DNA of 64,000 nt from Pachypanchax playfairii (Eukaryota; Chordata; Actinopteri; Cyprinodontiformes; Aplocheilidae), in assembly GCA_006937955.1 (NCBI GenBank), contig SSNP01000385.1, positions 140,268 through 204,267 on the forward strand. The letters run 5' to 3'. The notes beneath the pieces were generated by a model. It saw only the letters and a list, made by a program, of their open reading frames with translations, ran no database searches and was not told the DNA's origin. The position numbers and the translations under genes are program-made. This document shows, piece by piece, positions 21,350 to 32,383 of the stretch (position 1 is the first letter of the stretch; the number at the start of each line of letters is the position of its first letter).

Positions 21350-21388
21350 CCCTCCTAACACCTGTACTCAGGTGACGGAGCGGACCAC
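21350..21388 (-). repeat. Lone inverted unit of the 49 bp minisatellite
   Basis: The segment CCCTCCTAACACCTGTACTC plus the following AGGTGACGGAGCGGACC is the reverse complement of most of a minisatellite unit from the 12.6-17.7 kb array, with about one mismatch. It is a single partial unit, oriented opposite to the array, between the tetranucleotide array and repeat R1. Confidence 0.88.
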
Positions 21389-21394
21389 ATTAAT

Positions 21395-21623
21395 TCCTTT
21401 AAAAATTATATTCAAAGTAAAATATAAAATATTAATTCTGATGGGCGGCGTTGGCATGTTGTTTACATCTACCAGCCAATAGCTGGCAGAGCAGCAGGCG
21501 CCATTTTGGGTTGCCTAATACCGTAAATACTGCAGCACAGTGAGGCTGGTACTGTGGAGTCTGCAGGTCAAGCAGCTGGAACATGTGGTGATTATATACC
21601 TTATTTACTTGCTATAGGGGGAT

Positions 21624-21660
<37 letters not shown>

Positions 21661-22281
21661 GTCATTTAGCAGACGCTTTTATCCAAAGCGACTTACATTG
21701 AGAGAACATACAAGCAAGAATTCAAAGAGAAGGAAAAAAATATAAGGAGGCGGACTGTTTGGAGTCCAGTTTAATTCCGACGCTGATACATCAAGTGTAT
21801 CAAAATTTTTATTTTTATTTTTTTATTTTATTTATTTTTTTTTTTAGTGAGAGATAAATTGTCAAATCGCTATCATAAATCATAAATCAATCCTACATTA
21901 AGACTGAAAGTGATTACTCTGGGGTTTCTCATGTGACGAGCAGGTTCTGTGTGGAAAGGTTTTTATTAGCAGCTATTAGCTGCTAAGCTAACACGTAGCT
22001 ACATGTTGCTGAAGTGGAGGAGCTTCGGGCCACTTGTTTGACTGGAAGACACACCACAGAGGATTTTATTGCTTTTTTTTAAGTGAGGCGTGCAGGATGG
22101 TGTGTGAGGATCTTAAGAGGGACTGCAGGAAGTTTTGGAGCCGCGGTGCAACTATGAACTCTTTACCACGGACTGAATCGATGACTGAGCTACAAACAGG
22201 TAGGAGCTGCTTTTATCAGAGTCAGTGTGTGATCAGCTGGAGAACATGATTAGTGAACTGAACTCATGATATTTTATTGTC
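21395..22281 (+). repeat. Dispersed repeat R1, copy 1, interrupted by an L2 fragment
   Basis: Matches 53331-53965 in the opposite orientation. Shared blocks include CATCTACCAGCCAATAGCTG, TACTGTGGAGTCTGCAGGTC and TTTTGGAGCCGCGGTGCAAC. Here the copy is split by an L2 fragment (21628-21911) that the other copy lacks. Near the right end a short frame ending CAAACAG followed by GTAGGAG could be an exon with a splice donor, but the other copy does not preserve the frame. No inverted ends were found, so the class is unknown. Confidence 0.8.
21628..21911 (-). mobile_element. L2-clade LINE 3' end, nested in R1
   Basis: The last part of the same L2 family that is long at 35.3 kb and 42.2 kb: it shares the TTTATCCAAAGCGACTTACA block and the 3' untranslated region after the ORF end. 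Its tail is a (TAC)n run (21625-21660 on the plus strand). The flanks carry GATTACT at 21621-21627 and 21912-21918, a 7 bp target duplication. It is heavily 5'-truncated and non-coding, as is usual for LINE insertions. Confidence 0.88.
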
Positions 22282-23607
22282 CTGCTCGGATCGGAGATCA
22301 GAGTGAGTTTAGTGAGGAATATTGGTCGATCTCAGCATCAGAGTGGGGGGGGGGTTAACGCGCCTGGCACCCAGATGGCTGAAGGCTTTGTGCTGTGTTA
22401 TTCTGTTCATATTACAAATACCACCTTTAAATGAATCAGTGATTTTAATCATTCAATTTGAATCATAGGAATTCTCATTAAAATAAATAAGACTTTATTA
22501 GAAACTAGAAGTAAAACTAATATAATGTAACCAAACTGAACGTCCTAGATGTTCAGTGAAAACATTAAAGTACATGTAGGAACGTGTTTCAGAAGCCTAA
22601 CTGATATCCTGAATGATCCTGTCTGAATTCAGGGTTCTGTTGTCTGATTTAACAGCCTCTTTTTTCAGACACGTCATGTGATGTTCTCATGACAAGAAAC
22701 ACTTTGGTCTGTTGTACATTAACTAAACATGAAATCTTCCCAGAATCCTGAAGCTGTAAATATTTACTGTATTATTTAGTGGTGTGTAGACTGTACAAGG
22801 GACATTCTTGATAAATGTCCATTTGAGAGTTGATTCAACCCCTTGAGCTCGTGGTGGTGTTGATAATCCCTTTTCCTGAGCAGATCTTTCAGCATGATGA
22901 TGCATATCATTCTGCAAGCGTGTTCTGTCATGTGGAAGAGCTCCTGTAGCTGCAGCTCAGTCTGCAGGAATGTTTCAGTGGATGTCACGACTCAGAGCAC
23001 TGCTTTACATACACATGACCTATGCTGTTTACTTAACCTGTGAGTGGTGTGTGCTGCAGTGTTGAGTCAACAGTCAACACTCTTCTGTCAGCTAGTTGAA
23101 GCGTTTTGTGCCTCTTGTCTTCTCTTTGTGTTGTGCAGCCTTCCTGAGACTCACATGCTAGTCTGCAGCCATACTGTGTAACTGCAGGGAAGGGCCGCTC
23201 ACATGGGGGGGGGGGTTGCTGAGGCAGGAGGAGCTGATGTCTTTTTGTACCTCATTATCTGTTACACTTTGATATTCCCTGTCATCTTCAACGTTTCTCT
23301 GTGCACTTTATTCTCTCATTCTCTCTCGTGTTTTACTTTGAGGGTAGACGTTAATGAGAACTGGAGATTTAATGATCTGTGCACAAATCTGAATAGGCTT
23401 GAAATCTATAGTTAATGGATCTGATGTTTAAACACGTCTGCAAAACTTGAAGAGAATGGATATTCTATTTGTTTAAACGGTCAAATTAAACATCTAATCT
23501 AACAAACTTTATGTACATAAAACACAAAATCTATAAGAACATAAGCAAAGCACAAGATGAAGAAACACATTAAAGGTTCTGGGTAACTGTAAAACCAATA
23601 AACTTTA
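22282..23607. other. Stretch without recognised gene
   Basis: No coding region recognised. G runs occur near 22346-22355 and 23204-23214. Short frames on both strands look random. Confidence 0.5.
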
Positions 23608-24110
23608 AAGGAAAACTTACCCCCCCTCCCCAGATACAGTCTAAAATTTAAAAGATGCATGAAAAAAGGCGTGGCTGGTGGACCATAGGGAAGTGGCAGG
23701 CTGGGCTGTGATTGAGACTCTGACTGACACCAGAGAGGGACAGGTGAAATGCAGCTCTGATCCATATCGTTTCGAGCCGATAGTTTTCGCCCTGCAGCGG
23801 CTTGGCGGGATAAGATGAGACTCTTCTCTACTGGTACACTGTTAGCCAACGCTATTAGCTCCAGTTACATCATGTGACTCTGCAAACAGGTGCAGCTGCG
23901 CGCACGCGCGACCGCACTACCATTTCAATCCAATGGTTCGTACTGCAGCGGCTTCAGCGTCTTAGAATGGGACCTGTCCCTTCGTGGTATATTGCTGTTG
24001 ATCAAAAGCGAAAGCTAAATTTAGATTAGCTCGTGTAATATCTGTGAGTCAGTATCATGTGTGGCTGCTCGCGCGACTGCCCAAAGTGCTAACACGTTAG
24101 CAGAAATGAA
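23608..24110. repeat. Dispersed repeat R5, copy 2
   Basis: Aligns with 6355-6610 across TGTGATTGA, the TATCGTTT block, CCTGCAGC, CTCTTCTCT and CAGGTGCAG. A second partial echo of the same unit lies at about 23935-24060 (CTGCAGCGGCTTCAGCG, then AGCTAAATTTAGATTAGCT as in copy 1), so the copy may be internally duplicated or rearranged. A TTAA-type start with AGGAAAACTTACC is present near 23608. No coding region. Confidence 0.5.
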
Positions 24111-24854
24111 ATAATACAAGTCCCTCCTGTCATACAACTACTTCATAAGTGGATTTGTACAGGATCTAAAACATTTATTGATAAATAAAATCAGCTTGTT
24201 CATGGCGAAACTGAAGAATTCCTAGAGGATGAATCGCTTTGCTGTTACCGTGAACCACCTGACGGAAGAAGCATTTTTTAATCAACAAAAAACAGTTCCT
24301 GTAGGCTGAAACCGAACCAGAACTACAGAGCAGTTCACCCACCGGACCTGCGCCAGATCTTCTGGTCTCCTTTCTTCTCTCTCACACACACATGCTTCTC
24401 CTTTCAGCCTCTCTCTCTGCACCAGAACTCACTAACGACACCAACAGCAGCTGTGATTTATCACAAAAATAAATAGAAAAACCCAGCAGCCAACATTTTC
24501 CAGCAGTAAACGGACAACAATCTCTGCAATAACATATGTGGCGATCAAACGAAAAAATAAAGTTGAAGTAAAATGAGTCGAGAAATCCTGCAATGAAAAC
24601 AAGTAGTTCACGTAAACAGCACAATTGAATCAAACAGTTTCAAAAGCTAAATGAACAGAATAAGCAGTGTGGAATTTGTGAAAAAAGCAATGGGTGGGTG
24701 GGGGGTGTGGGGGTGGGGGTATATACATGCACACATTAAACACGGTGCTTATTTATTTAAAACAAAACAGTCCAGAGTAATAACGTAAGTTAACTAACTA
24801 ATAGCAGTACCTGTGCAACAGATGGTGGTGACTTGAAGGTGTAACCGTTATTAT
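24111..24854. other. Stretch without recognised gene
   Basis: Contains a GT/G-rich low-complexity patch at about 24691-24720. Nothing else recognised. Confidence 0.5.
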
Positions 24855-25016
24855 TGTCCGGCTGGAAACGGCGCCGGTGACGGATGGTTTAGCAATATGG
24901 TTATTCAGGTGGAAATCGGGACAAATCTGGGAGAATGATGGTCCCGGGAGATTTTCAGGAGGAACATTGAAACTTGGGATTCTCCTGGGAAAATCGGGAG
25001 GGATGGCAAGTATGGT
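24855..25016 (-). repeat. Dispersed fish repeat with CCCGGGAGATTTTC core
   Basis: The segment with GTCCCGGGAGATTTTCAGGA, TTCTCCTGGGAAAATCGGGA and GGGATGGCAAGTATG resembles a repeat I recall from many fish genomes, read in the minus direction. Class and ends were not determined and it has no coding region. Confidence 0.45.
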
Positions 25017-25363
25017 CGGGCGAGAAAGAACAAACTTGCTCTGTTTACTTCCCGCCCATCGTAGTAGCATAGTAGCGTAGCAGCATTCCTTCAGCCTGGG
25101 AGCTACAAATGTTAATAAAAATAAAATAAAAATAAATGTGCAAGCGAGTTAATACCTTCTAGCCACCAAAGCTGCAAATACAAAGCAACTAACCAACTGT
25201 AAAAAAACATTTTAAATATGAGCCCGATAGCAACAGTCAGTTAACTTACATTTTAACTGGAAATTTGCCTTTGAAGTAGCTGCTGCCGGCTCCTCAACCA
25301 CCATTCTTTTTATGCTGCAACGTTTTCTGGGAAATTTGTGAGCGAGGGAAGGCATCAAGGCAC
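25017..25363. other. Short non-coding stretch
   Basis: Nothing recognised. Confidence 0.5.
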
Positions 25364-25880
25364 GTCCCATGTATCCTTGGTATGTTAGCTGGCTTCCTGT
25401 GACGTTTAGGGTTCAATATAAAACTCTCCTGCTTGTTTTTAAGGCCTTACATAATCTTGCCCCCCCTTACCTTGCAGATCTATGCATCCGGTATGCCCCC
25501 CTAGATCCTTAAGATCCTCAACAGCAAATTTATTAGTTGAACCAAAGCCCCGGTATATAAGAAAAGGCGGGAGACCTTTTTCTGTGTTTGCCCCCCCCTC
25601 TCTGGAACGCCTTACCTCCATCAATCAGGTCCGCTGAGTCCCTTGCTATTTTTAAGTCTTTACTTAAAACCTTTCTTTTTTATAAAGCCTTTGGTATTTA
25701 GTTGCTGTGCAACTTTTAATTGTTTTATTGTTTTTTAAAATGTTTTGTTTCTAATTTTTGTTTTTATGCAATTTTTTGCTTTATTTCTTTCTACCGTTTT
25801 TATTGTTGTAAAGCACCTTGATCTGCCTGTCAGTGTAAGAGTGCTTTATAAATAAAGTAAACTTGAACTTGAACTTGAAC
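25364..25880 (+). pseudogene. L2-type LINE 3' end (second L2 subfamily)
   Basis: Plus-strand translation shows the C-terminal end of an L2-type ORF2: WLPVTFRVQYKTLLLVFKAL, then LAPPYLADL, and later LWNALPPSIRSAESLAIFKS and LLKTFLF before a stop. Several internal stops and shifts lie between these motifs. A 3' untranslated region follows, with GTAAAGCACCTTGATCTGCC and a (CTTGAA)n-like tail at 25854-25880. It differs from the L2 family at 35-44 kb in sequence and tail. A 5'-truncated dead copy. Confidence 0.82.
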
Positions 25881-26087
25881 TTAGCTAAACAGCAGGCAAA
25901 CCGAGTACAGTCCACTCGGTAGTACATGAACATTGGAATCCGCCTTGGCAGGTCCCGATGACGTATCTCCTAGACAACCGGGGCGGGACCAAGGCATCAA
26001 GGCAAGGTTCCTTGACATTGAGAAACACCCAAGGTCTGAGCCAATAGCAATGCCTGATTCAGATTCAAGTGCAGAGTAATGTTTTAA

Positions 26088-27184
26088 AGGGACTGTATCA
26101 TTCTATTTTACGTCTGAGATCGGCACATATATGATAAAACCTTACTGTTTGAGTTATATTCACTTCATTTGTCCTGAAATATAACTTCTATTCTCCAGTT
26201 ATTCTGTGACCAGGAAGTAAAACGCTCTGGTTACCTGAAACCCCGCCCCCCAACTGTGAGTGCGATTGGTCTGTTTAGAAACACTAAATAAACTTCTGTA
26301 ACTCTCGCAGCCAAATGTACATTTTCGACGAGAAATTTTTAGAATAAAATACAACGAAATGGAGGTGCTAATTTGTCAGAGGACGCTCAGTGGTGAGGAG
26401 CGTCTGGAGGGAAGGACGGTCCACTCGCGACTGGATGCGATCCGACCCGGGAGATGACACCCGACTGGGATCAGACGGGTGAAGTGAGACAGGTCGTAGA
26501 CGAGGAGCGGGTTTCTGGAGGCAGCGACCGTAGTTGCTGACTGCGAGACCAGCAGCCAAGAACAAGGCGGAGAGAGAGAGAGAGAGATCGACCGGGACAG
26601 GTCTAAGGTCTGAGGCTGGATTACTGAGGTGGTTAAACTGCAGCACGGAGGCTAACAGGAGCTCGTGGCAAACAGGACGTCTGACTGAGCGCTGGCAGGG
26701 TGAGTGACTGTGTCTTTTATCCTGTGGTGGGACGGGCTGCGGTGACGGGGAGCTCAGCTGTAAAGCTGGAGTCATACTGACATGTGATTAGCAGGGTCGA
26801 GTTGATAAGTCTTTATTAGCAGCTCATGCTAATAAAGAGCAGCAGGTGGTTGAAGTGTGGGAACTCTGGGCTGTAGGTTAGAAATCTGCCGTGTTGAGCT
26901 CCTGACAAATTGTTTCGGACTCTCGCAGCTCGCCTCGTACCTTCTACAGGGGCAGCAGGGATTGGTCAGGAACTTCCTGATACGACATCGTGACGTAACG
27001 GGGTTCAAATTCAGTTGTTTTACATGAGCGAGTAAAGCAGCTGCTCAGAGCGCAAGTTTCAGGAGGATTACTCAGGAATGCATGAATTAAACCAAAAACC
27101 ACTCTGGAGGTCTTTTAAATAAAGAAATAGCATCACAACATGGTTAAAAGCTCCAAAAAGTTGATTTTTCATGATACAGGACCT
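26088..27184. mobile_element. TTAA-flanked non-autonomous transposon R4
   Basis: TTAA on both sides (26084-26087 and 27185-27188). Ends read inward AGGGACTGTATCAT and AGGTCCTGTATCAT, 12 of 14 bases matching. The interior is 1097 bp. The only long frame (26368-26775, minus, 135 codons, Ser/Pro/Leu rich) resembles no transposase and is probably chance. The interior has a (GA)n patch near 26571-26586 and GC-rich segments. Most likely a Kolobok or piggyBac MITE; a separate family from R3. Confidence 0.72.
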
Positions 27185-27188
27185 TTAA

Positions 27189-28171
27189 CCTGAAGAGGGC
27201 GCTCCACTAACGGTTTTTGGTAGAAAATGAATAGTTTTATTAAAATGTGCTAAAATCCCAAAAATAATAACCAGAAATGTAGACAGGACTATTAAATACT
27301 CATTTATAGAGTTTATCAGGAAAACAAAGTTGATTTGTTGGTAGCCAACAAGTAGAGAAATATAATTTTAATCTAAAAAAGGAGTAATTTTAGGTTCTGT
27401 CCATAAAATAATGATGATTCTCCTCTTTCATGATCTCAGTTTTTCTTTTGAGCACTGAAATCTGTAACCCTTCAGGGACAGTTAGGAAATATGTCTGAGG
27501 TTTTTCAGCTGAGTGTGGATGTGATTAAACTGATGCAGTTTATGTCGTTCTGTCTTCCTTCTTGACAGGATGTATTTACACAGGCTGCTCCTTTCATGTT
27601 TCTAGCTTCAATTGGATGATTAAAGATCACACAGTCACAGAAAAAACAGTTTAGAGTGACAGAAACTCAGTCAGTATTTGTGTTGATCAAAAGAGAGAAG
27701 AAGAGTCCATCATACCTGTCAAACCTTTCACCTGTCATCGTCTACCAAAAGGCCTCAAAGACAGGAAGTAGAATTCTGATGTGAGAGCTGTTTGATTCAA
27801 CAAGCTCATCGTATCGTGTCCCCTCCTGTCTCTGTCCTCACAGTCTGGCTGTGACAACTTTCCAACATTCTTTCAGAGTAAAATTATAAAATCATATTTT
27901 ACCTCCATCATCCGGTCTCTGATAACCATGTTTCAGTTTTATGAAGCACTTTGGGACTTTTACCTGTAAAAAGTCCCAGTATACTGTAAGTCTGCTGTAC
28001 AAGTAAACTTATACTTTCTTATAATCCAATCTAAGATATGAGACAAAGACTTGCAGTTTAAGGTAAAAATTATATTGAATCTAATGAAACAACTCCAGCA
28101 TAACAGGAAAGGTTTATTAATCTGTCATACATTCATCATGCTGGCAGGTCATCACAGGGCTTCTAATTACT
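27189..28171. other. Stretch without recognised gene
   Basis: A possible LINE-tail echo near 27940-28005 (GAAGCACTTTGGGACTTTTA) is too weak to call. Otherwise nothing recognised. Confidence 0.45.
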
Positions 28172-28385
28172 TACATACAGTCACTTATCGTGGTTCCAGA
28201 CCCCCCCGCGATAGGGGAAAATTTGCGAAGTAAGGTTACACCAAAAAACACACAGACAATCCAGTCAATTTTGAAAATAAAAGTGATTCTTCAAAATAAA
28301 ATACCACGATTGATAAATGCAATCATATTTGTGTATCTAGAGATGAAAATAAACACAACACACACACAGCACAGCAGAGTGTGCT
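28172..28385 (+). mobile_element. Possible mariner-type MITE end
   Basis: The run CACTTATCGTGGTTCCAGAC followed by CCCCCCGCGATAGGGG and AAATTTGCGAAGTAAGG looks like the terminal repeat of the fish mariner MITEs that I recall with a TTATCGCGG core and AATCCGCGAAGTA. The opposite end was not located, so the length given is a guess. Confidence 0.45.
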
Positions 28386-28967
28386 GACTACGTTGAGGGG
28401 GGTGGGGTTTTTGGGTGTCTAAAAACAAACTGGGAAAGACTCTTTCCCCGGAAGAGAGATAGAGAGAGAGGAGTTGTCAATTCAAGATGAACGATGTAGC
28501 AGGAGTAATTAAAACAAGCTCTCTTCAATTATTATTTAATGATGTTTTTTACTTATCCACGGTGAAAAAATAGCTCTGAATAAACAGAGGAGCAGAAACG
28601 CTTGTGGACCAGCGCGGAGAAAGACGCGTCTGGCAGCAGGATGGCCGTAGGATGGAGGACAACCACTCATCTGCAGGTTTCATCTACTAGGGTTTCTCTG
28701 ACAGATTCAGCAGAGGCTACCCTGGCTCTGCCAGATCTATGTGTACCCCACCTCTTGTCGAGTCGGGGAAACACATACACATCTGGAATCATAGATATAA
28801 ACACTAGATCTATCATGAGGGCATTTCAGGCGGCATCACCAGCAGCCATCTTACTACAGTGAAGCTCTCTGGCAGACTGTGTTGTAGTGAATGAATGTAC
28901 GTGATCTGCACTGACATAAACACTTTTATCTAGCTGAAATCTGGACGGATTTTCAAATGGTTTGATG
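28386..28967. other. Stretch without recognised gene
   Basis: An 86-codon plus-strand frame (28602-28862) has no recognised family. A short (AG)n patch lies near 28455-28470. Confidence 0.45.
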
Positions 28968-29347
28968 TTTGCTGGACTCTGATTGGCTAACAAACTAGCC
29001 TATGAGAGCAAGATATACTGTTTCCTGCCCTGCTGTGGATGGTAACATCAGACGTACTCTCTTCCTGTTTGCTACGTCTTATGCTAACAGCTTTTAGCTA
29101 GCAGCATGGCTTGGTTTCAACTGCAGGAGCTGATGAATACTAATGAACAAAGGAGTTGTGATGAAACAGATACAGGTCGTTAGAACTCGGGAGAACTCGT
29201 GTTTTATCACCACCTGCGTAGTTTGAGAGATTAAAACTGAAAGAGAAGTTGTTGACCTGTTTTCACCCACTATGAAGGTAAGAACACCTGTGGAGCTAAA
29301 ATATTCAACAGAAACCTCAGAAAAACTGTTTTTAATGGAAGGGACTC
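28968..29347 (+). mobile_element. TTAA element R3, copy 2 (left end missing)
   Basis: Matches R3 from the TTTGCTGGACTCTGATTGGC block to the right end AATGGAAGGGACTCT, followed by TTAA at 29348-29351. The left third of the family consensus is absent. Opposite in orientation to copy 1 at 18.3 kb. Non-coding. Confidence 0.85.
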
Positions 29348-29351
29348 TTAA

Positions 29352-29481
29352 AAAGTAGAAATACTCCAAAATCCAATTTTGGGCTAAATTTTCTCAAGAC
29401 ACCGTATGTCCTCTATTATCTGAAAAATGCCACAAAAACATGTTAACAAGACGAAAAATATGATTTTCATTGGAGTGGGTC
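29352..29481. mobile_element. End of another TTAA-type element
   Basis: Ends with CATTGGAGTGGGTC directly before TTAA (29482-29485); read inward this is GACCCACTCCAATGAAAATC, a terminus I recall from common fish repeats. R3 copy 2 abuts it, so R3 may have inserted into it. The other end was not found. Confidence 0.4.
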
Positions 29482-29485
29482 TTAA

Positions 29486-30449
29486 TATTTTCTCATGGTG
29501 TCAAAATAGTTATGTGACACTTACACAAGAAACACCTTCATCCTGCCTTACACAGAGCTGGTAAAACTTGAGTTTCTCCTCATGTAATGAAGTTAGTTTG
29601 TATTTGCATGACTCAAATCCCAGGTAACACACCTGACATAGAACACTGCACAATAGTGCTGAATCCAAACCATCTGTGAGGTAAGTGGCTGGACAGCTTA
29701 GAGTTTATTAAAATCACACATGGTTCATCATCCATTTGTCTGTGATTAATGTGCTTGTGTTCTCTGCTTTCACCACAGCACAGTTTCTATGTTCTCACTA
29801 AGACTCCCTCTGCTGCCCCCACAGTCCAAACACATGCAGGCTTGTTGATATTAGATTCTATATTGATTATAGCTGTTAATCTGTGGGATTATTCCCAATG
29901 GCAAACATCAATAATCCACAACACCAGGGTACATTTTTGTTACTCAAAGATACTTTGAAAAGAAAAGACACCAATGGAAAACATGTTCCAGTTTGAAGGT
30001 ACAAAACCTCCAAGAATACAACAATAATGTTGTAGTGAAATCCTTCATATATCATTTTATTGTACACAGTTTTACAGCTCTTTACAGTCAATGCTGTTGA
30101 ATATCATACACAAAGACATCAGAATATCAGTAATCCTGCCATCTGACACTCTGATAAAACTGTTGTTACAAACAATAAAAAGAAGATGTCAAACAAATCC
30201 ATGTTGGAGTAGAAAGCACAGCAAGACAACATTCTAAATATATGCAAATTAGAGAGTGAGTCTGTTACATGGAAACAGGGAAGTCACATGACAACCAGCT
30301 ATATTTGATATCCACACACACACACACACTGGCTGCCAGTATCTGTTCTCAGTAGGGAGGGATTCATTTGCAGTTCAGAATAAATGCCCTCATAATTCAA
30401 AGTGGTCATTAGCAAGGAGGAAGGCGCAGTCATTACCCGCTGATACGTG

Positions 30450-30462
<13 letters not shown>
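29486..30462. other. Stretch without recognised gene
   Basis: Nothing recognised apart from a short CA run at 30313-30329. Confidence 0.5.

Positions 30463-30494
<32 letters not shown>
30463..30494. repeat. (CA)n microsatellite
   Basis: About 16 uninterrupted CA units. Confidence 0.95.
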
Positions 30495-30496
<2 letters not shown>

Positions 30497-31779
30497 CTAG
30501 CTTATGAGTGGGCGCAGACAGAAACGTCTGCAGAAACATGCACACTCCATTACTTTAAAGGATAAAACAATCACTTCTATTTTTGGATTTTCACAATATC
30601 ATTACAGTCGTTACAAATGACTGTCAATATGACTTTACTAATAATAAAACTAATGAGAAACACAGAGAGCCCTTCACACAGGTCCTTCTGGAATATTCTC
30701 ATGGATATGAAAGGCAAAGACTAACAGATATGAGATCAACTCTCAGCCTTTAACATGAAAAGAGGGTAAAACCTCCATATTTTGACTTTCAGTTGTTGAT
30801 TTTTGTTTTATTTTTATGAATATTTTTATATATTTAAATGGTGATGCATTAGGCTTAAGACATAAAACAGAACAAATTTTTCTCCAGATCAAAGTGGAGA
30901 TGCACATATAACATCAAGTCTTTAGAACACAGCGAATCAACTTCAACATTATTATCCTTTATACAGAACTCAGCTGCTGTAGTCAAGGTTGAGTTCATCA
31001 GTACATAAAGTTGTCTTATAAGAGACACAGAGACATTTCCATGCAGTGTTTCTTAAACATTTACATCTCTTATACTTTAATATTAAATAAGACATCAATA
31101 TTGAGATGTTTTCACCCTCTGTGATGCATGAAGGAACATCTAATGAATCATCAGTTTTCACCAGGAGGACGATAATGACTGTCTCTGAATGCAGATTACA
31201 CACTCTGCTTCTTCACACATGCACAGTAATGTTTGCTAATATATCAGATAACTGGATATTACATGTTCCCTCTCTCTTTGACTCCGTCTTCATTCCACGG
31301 CTTTCTACTGTTGACCAGTTATTGACCCTTTATTACTCCAACGTTGGATTTATCCTTCTGCACATACAAATCTTGTCCGTAAATAGACAGAGTTTTGCAT
31401 CTGTGTGTGTCTGTAAGTGTGTGTGTGTTGATGGTAATTATATAGTTATGTTCTTTTGAGGAAGGACAGTGTATCTGGATCAGCATGCTGAACAGAAGGA
31501 AGTCCTCTGAGCAGCAGACTAATGAGAGGTCAAGATGGAGATGAGTCCATGTGTTTTGGTTCTTTTTGTAACTTCAAACACTCACAATCAGACCATCTGT
31601 GTATAATTATTTTTTCAGTCTGCTATATGGCCGTCTGCCCAAATATGATTGTTTCACTCTCTTCAAAGAGAAATCGTCCTACAGAGTGGAGGAACAGACC
31701 TGTTATGTGCAAAGTCCTTTTTGCTTGCAGTTTCTTTAACTGTGTTGTCTTACAGGTTCAGGTTGTCTGGTACAGCCTG
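30495..31779. other. Stretch without recognised gene
   Basis: Open frames of 94-117 codons on the plus strand (31106-31459 and 31522-31806) give no recognisable family and lack obvious coding bias. A short GT run lies near 31400-31430. Confidence 0.45.
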
Positions 31780-32309
31780 ATGTGGACCTCCCATTTCTGT
31801 TGGTGATTGGCTGCTGTGTTCCTGAGTACCTAATCAGCTGTGGGGCCTACCTTTAATAGCTCACACCTGGTGGAAGCTGTTTGTTCTGATCCAGCCTTTG
31901 AGCCAGAGCTTGTTTCCCTGCTCATGTTGAAGCTGAGTTCTTGTTAAGCTGGTTGTCAGGTTAGATGGGGTACCCTGTACATCTGCACACGTAGAACTGT
32001 GATGTCTAGAACCACTAGGTAAGAGTGGGTAGTACCCCCTTTCTCTGGTTTTTGAAAGCCCTTTTGTAGATAAGTTAATAAGGATTTTCTTTTATTTTTT
32101 TGTATATAAGCTTAGGAGTTGAGTTAGGGGGTGTTTTGTTTATTTCATTTATTTGGTCAACCTGGTCCCTTCTTTTCACCCACCTTTTTATTGTATTATA
32201 CACATCCTCCAGCAAATAAACTACCATTGCTCTTTAAGAGACCAGCCCCCTCAATTTTTGACAGTCATATCGTTCACCCCTTCATCCTAGACAGGAAGGG
32301 GCCGCAACA
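31780..32309 (+). repeat. 5' LTR of a Gmr1-like retrotransposon (left edge uncertain)
   Basis: The right edge is fixed by the CA at 32308-32309, directly before a tRNA primer site. Inside are a TATA-like GTATATAAGC near 32102 and AATAAA near 32215, the order expected of LTR promoter and polyadenylation signals. The left edge is a guess because no matching 3' LTR was found downstream. Confidence 0.6.
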
Positions 32310-32311
32310 AG

Positions 32312-32329
32312 TAGGGGCTCATCCGGGAT
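32312..32329 (+). promoter_or_regulatory. Primer-binding site, tRNA-Pro type
   Basis: TAGGGGCTCATCCGGGAT lies two bases after the LTR end. It differs at two positions from the 18-base site complementary to the 3' end of tRNA-Pro used by many retroelements, so minus-strand synthesis was probably primed by tRNA-Pro. Confidence 0.75.
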
Positions 32330-32383
32330 CTTCCAGGATTTGACAGTCACAGTTGGATTTGGCAAAGATTGTTGAAGGTCATA

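Noticed and set aside
19950..21361. Long frames across the N gap and tetranucleotide array
   Set aside because: They consist of N and repeat codons only.
26368..26775. A 135-codon minus-strand protein in R4
   Set aside because: Low-complexity Ser/Pro/Leu composition, no domain, inside a non-autonomous element.
30299..30490. A Cys/Val-rich short protein over the CA repeat
   Set aside because: It is a translation of the dinucleotide repeat.
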